The position numbers were made by a program, and so were the translations under genes. The notes under the pieces were generated by a model. It did no database searches, had not been told where the DNA came from, and saw only the letters and a list, made by a program, of their open reading frames with translations. A stretch of DNA of 64,000 nucleotides from JAEUQQ01 sp963697285. GTDB lineage: Bacteria; Acidobacteriota; Vicinamibacteria; Vicinamibacterales; JAFNAJ01. Positions within the stretch are counted from its first letter, which is position 1. Each line of letters opens with the position of its first letter. The stretch is taken from the NCBI GenBank assembly GCA_963697285.1, contig CAVONI010000004.1:124001-188000 (forward strand), in the 5' to 3' direction. Of the stretch, positions 61,562 to 64,000 are shown one piece after another.

Positions 61562-62929
61562 GTGTTCCGCATACTCGTCGTCGACGACGACCCGGAGACG
61601 TGCCGGTTCATGAAGGAACTGCTGGCACGGCCAGACCGGGAGATCGAACTGGCCCACGATCCCGACAGGGCGCTGGCGCTGGCCGGCGAGTTGTCGTTCG
61701 ACCTGGTCATCTCTGACATCAACCTCAACGCGCGGCTCTCGGGGCTCGACGTCCTCAGGGCCTTCAAGCGCGCGACGCCAGACGCGCAGGTGCTGCTGAT
61801 CAGCGGGTTCGGCTCGCTCGAGACGGCGGTGGACGCCGTGAGGAACGGGGCGTTCGACTTCATCAGCAAGCCGTTCAACATCGCCGAGGTCAAGGCCGTC
61901 GTCGATCGGGCACTGGCGCAGGCGACGGCGTCAGCGGCCGCAACGGCCATCACGCCGACTGCCACGCACCCGCCCCGCGAGATCCAGCCGGCCGGACTCG
62001 TCGGCCGAAGCCCGGCGATGCTGTCGGTCTACAAGCAGATAGCACGCGCTGCCGACACGACGGCGCCCGTGCTGATCATCGGTGAGAGCGGTACGGGCAA
62101 GGAACTGGTGGCGCGCGCGGTGCACGCGCACAGCCATCGGGCGACGCGCCCGTTCGTGGCCATCAACTGCGGCGCCATCACCGAGACCCTGCTCGAATCA
62201 GAGATGTTCGGACACGTGCGCGGCTCGTTCACCGGGGCGATCAGCGACACGAAAGGCATCTTCGAACAGGCACACACCGGCACGGTCTTCCTCGACGAGC
62301 TTGGCGAAACATCACCAGGCCTGCAGGTGAAGTTGCTGCGCGTGCTCGAAGAGAGCGTGGTGCGACCGGTCGGGGGCGCGCGCACGATCAAGGTCGACAT
62401 CCGCGTCATCGCGGCCACCAACATCGACATCGAAACCGCGGTGCTCGACGGCCGGTTCCGGCAGGACCTCTACTACCGTCTCGGCGTGATCACGGTGACG
62501 GTGCCTCCCTTGCGCGAGCGACGCGACGACATCCCGCTGCTGGCGGCGAAGTTCCTCCGCAACGCCTGCAGCCGCGCGCAGCGTACCGTCGATCTCTCGC
62601 CCGCGGCGGTGCAGGCGCTGAGCCTCTACGACTGGCCAGGAAACGTGCGTGAGCTCGAGAACGTCGTCGAGCGACTCGTCGTCTTCTCGCGCGGATCGAT
62701 GATTGACGTGGCCGACCTGCCGCCCGGCCTCCGGGGCGCCACGCACGACGTGCAGCACAGCCTGTTCCAGGACCTGCCATCGCTCGACGAACTCGAGAGC
62801 CGGTACCTCAAGCACGTGCTCGAGAGCGTGGGGGGCAACCGCACCCGTGCCGCCGAAGTGCTCGGCGTCGATCGCCGCACGCTCTACCGCATGGCGGAGC
62901 GCTTCGGGATCCGCCTCGAGGAACCGTAG
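61562..62929 (+). CDS. Sigma54-dependent response regulator (NtrC family)
   Basis: 455 residues from GTG 61562. Receiver: FRILVVDDDPETCRFMKELL, Asp in LVISDINLNARLSG, Lys in DFISKPFNIAEV. AAA+ domain: GESGTGKELVARAVHAHSHR, then GHVRGSFTGAISD, where the sigma54 loop is GSFTGA rather than GAFTGA, and FLDELGETSPGLQVKLLRVL. The C-terminal Fis-type HTH is VGGNRTRAAEVLGVDRRTLY. It pairs with the preceding kinase. The stop codon TAG belongs to a family A repeat at 62926. Target promoters are not evident in the neighbourhood. Confidence 0.94.
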   Translation: MFRILVVDDDPETCRFMKELLARPDREIELAHDPDRALALAGELSFDLVISDINLNARLSGLDVLRAFKRATPDAQVLLISGFGSLETAVDAVRNGAFDFISKPFNIAEVKAVVDRALAQATASAAATAITPTATHPPREIQPAGLVGRSPAMLSVYKQIARAADTTAPVLIIGESGTGKELVARAVHAHSHRATRPFVAINCGAITETLLESEMFGHVRGSFTGAISDTKGIFEQAHTGTVFLDELGETSPGLQVKLLRVLEESVVRPVGGARTIKVDIRVIAATNIDIETAVLDGRFRQDLYYRLGVITVTVPPLRERRDDIPLLAAKFLRNACSRAQRTVDLSPAAVQALSLYDWPGNVRELENVVERLVVFSRGSMIDVADLPPGLRGATHDVQHSLFQDLPSLDELESRYLKHVLESVGGNRTRAAEVLGVDRRTLYRMAERFGIRLEEP

Positions 62930-62960
62930 GCGCCGCAGGGCCCGCACCCCCTGCGGCCCG
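62926..62960 (+). repeat. Family A REP-like palindrome, expanded form (overlaps activator stop)
   Basis: GTAGGCGCCGCAGGG then CCCGCACCCCCTGCGGCCCG. GCCGCAGGG pairs with CCCTGCGGC around a longer loop. The head TAG is the stop codon of the sigma54 activator gene. Confidence 0.65.
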
Positions 62961-63046
62961 GGGAAGAGAAAACGTGGGAGTCGCACCGTCGTGCAGTTGC
63001 CGCTGATCACGGCCATGGCAGGACGTGATCGGATTCAGGTCCAGGT

Positions 63047-63073
63047 GTAGGGGCCGCACCCCAGTGCGGCCCG
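63047..63073 (+). repeat. Family A REP-like palindrome
   Basis: A complete copy with GTAG head and AGTGCGGCCCG tail, in the gap between the activator and the convergent aminotransferase gene. Confidence 0.8.
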
Positions 63074-63084
63074 GGAAACCCCAC

Positions 63085-63107
63085 GCGCCGCACCCCCGTG
63101 CGGCCCT
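63085..63107 (+). repeat. Degenerate family A palindrome
   Basis: GCGCCGCACCCCCGTGCGGCCC keeps the hairpin but has lost the GTAG head. Confidence 0.55.
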
Positions 63108-63122
63108 CGCGACCGTGCGGGC

Positions 63123-64000
63123 TCAGGCAGACGGGAGTCCTCGTGTGACCACGCGCTCCACCGCCGCGACAAAGGCGTCGATCTCGCTCAGCGTCGTGTA
63201 CACGTTGGGGGTCACGCGCAGGCCCTGGAACTCGTCGTGCACGATGGGCGTGACGATGATGCGGTCCGTGTTCCAGAGATGGCTCGCGATCCGCCCGGGA
63301 TCCATGCCGGCGACCGAGACGTTCGACAGACCGCCTGCCTGCGCGGGGTCGTCGAGGTTGGTCAGCATCGTGACCTTGTCGAGTGTCTGGAGTCGGCGTG
63401 CAAAACGGTCACGGAGGTAGCGCAACCGTGCGACCTTGCGCTCGACGCCGATCGTCTCGTGGAAGATGAGCGCCTCGGCGATCGCGAGGTGATTCGCAGC
63501 GGGGTGCGTGCCGACCTCCTCGAACTTCCGGATGTCGGCCGCGCGCGACGCCGACGTGGGCGTCAACCCCCAGAGGTCACCGATCAGCTCGCGCCTGACG
63601 TAGAGGAAGCCGGTGCCCACCGGTGCCAGCAGCCACTTGTGCAGGCTGGTGCCGTAGTAGTCGCACTCGAGGTCGCGCACCGCGAACGGGAAGTGCGCAA
63701 AGGCGTGTGCCCCGTCGACGATGGTGCGGATGCCCTTAGCGCGCGCCAGCCGGCAGATCTCGCGCACGGGGAAGATCTGGCCGGTGAGGTTGGTGATCTG
63801 GCAGAAGTGGATCACCTTCGTGCGCGGCGTGATGGCGCGCTCGAAGCGTCCGACGAGGTCGCCCATGGATGGCGGGGGCACCGGAAACGAGATCCGGACG
63901 ACCTTGATCCCGTCGCGCCGCGCGCGCTGGTCCCACGTGTCGAGCATCCGCGGGTAGTCCTGGTTCGTCGTCAACACCTCGTCGCCAGGGGCCAGGTCGA
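63123..64000 (-). CDS. Class V aminotransferase / isopenicillin N epimerase-like (5' part outside window)
   Basis: The frame is open to the right edge (…LAPGDEVLTTNQDYPRMLDT), so the ATG at 63977 is internal and the gene starts beyond the window. About 290 residues are visible. Fold type I PLP features: KVIHFCQITNLTGQIFPVRE, IVDGAHAFAHFPFAVRDLEC with the Asp that binds the pyridine N, and YYGTSLHKWLLAPVGTGFLY with the PLP Lys. These match isopenicillin N epimerase-like and cysteine-desulfurase-like enzymes, which here more likely act on an unknown amino compound. Convergent with the sigma54 activator gene. Confidence 0.88.
   Translation of the reverse strand, partial: DLAPGDEVLTTNQDYPRMLDTWDQRARRDGIKVVRISFPVPPPSMGDLVGRFERAITPRTKVIHFCQITNLTGQIFPVREICRLARAKGIRTIVDGAHAFAHFPFAVRDLECDYYGTSLHKWLLAPVGTGFLYVRRELIGDLWGLTPTSASRAADIRKFEEVGTHPAANHLAIAEALIFHETIGVERKVARLRYLRDRFARRLQTLDKVTMLTNLDDPAQAGGLSNVSVAGMDPGRIASHLWNTDRIIVTPIVHDEFQGLRVTPNVYTTLSEIDAFVAAVERVVTRGLPSA

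Overview
The window is a high-GC (roughly two thirds G+C by eye), gene-dense piece of a bacterial chromosome. Several family signatures point to the phylum Acidobacteriota, most likely a Vicinamibacter/Luteitalea-like lineage: a VWFA-domain protein of the acidobacterial type, a carboxypeptidase-regulatory-domain TonB-dependent receptor with a Gly/Pro-rich companion, many NtrC-type regulators and SpoIIE-type phosphatases, and small-family intergenic palindromes. This assignment is inference from gene content. I saw no rRNA, tRNA, CRISPR array, prophage or transposase gene.

Layout. 1-14.5 kb (all +): the end of the ATP synthase operon (atpA partial, atpG, atpD, atpC), a PP2C phosphatase, a Wzm/Wzt polysaccharide exporter, a heptose-type nucleotidyltransferase, mfd, a KAS III-like protein whose catalytic Cys is replaced by His, a SurA-like chaperone and dusB. 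14.6-16.4 kb (-): a Dabb-domain protein translationally coupled to a strongly repetitive, basic GERKPW-repeat protein. 16.6-23.7 kb: a regulatory block with a sigma54 activator, a small HTH protein, a stand-alone DHp-like mini-protein, a FliA/WhiG sigma factor behind a good sigma54 promoter, a PAS hybrid kinase, a CsgG-like protein and a diguanylate cyclase. 23.7-31.9 kb: EamA transporter, YhaM-like nuclease, a FabZ-like protein lacking its active-site His, gamma-glutamyltransferase, a GAF-SpoIIE phosphatase and a class II photolyase. 32-39.1 kb: an exported methyltransferase-like protein, a CheY-like receiver, glutamine synthetase, a two-PDZ protein, a GAF membrane protein, a lipid kinase and a second methyltransferase.

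39.2-43.8 kb (-): nuoG and an M1 metallopeptidase, each broken by a one-base insertion in a similar context (AGTACC on the + strand); removing that base restores the conserved motif in both cases. 44-50.2 kb (-): SpoIIE phosphatase, small membrane protein, GT-C/YfhO-like membrane protein, AI-2E-family permease and an AlaA-like aminotransferase. 50.3-52.5 kb (+): VWFA protein, OmpA-like lipoprotein, ACT-domain protein. 52.7-56.5 kb (-): TonB-dependent receptor plus companion, divergent from a kinase/OmpR regulator pair. 59.4-63 kb: NifU-like and small wHTH-like proteins, then an NtrB/NtrC pair. The window ends in a partial class V aminotransferase.

Three families of short repeats run through the intergenic DNA. 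(A) A REP-like palindrome with a GTAG head, always on the + strand and always 3' of + strand genes; in five genes its TAG is the stop codon. (B) A palindrome built on GGGGTCWGACCCC, which occurs as pairs bracketing 80-230 bp in three intergenic gaps. (C) AGCGAAGC/GCCGTAGC units ending in a hairpin after the sigma54 activator gene. The observations I rate most worth following are the REP-supplied stop codons, the two fatty-acid-enzyme homologues with replaced catalytic residues, the repeat protein, and the sigma54-to-FliA regulatory module.
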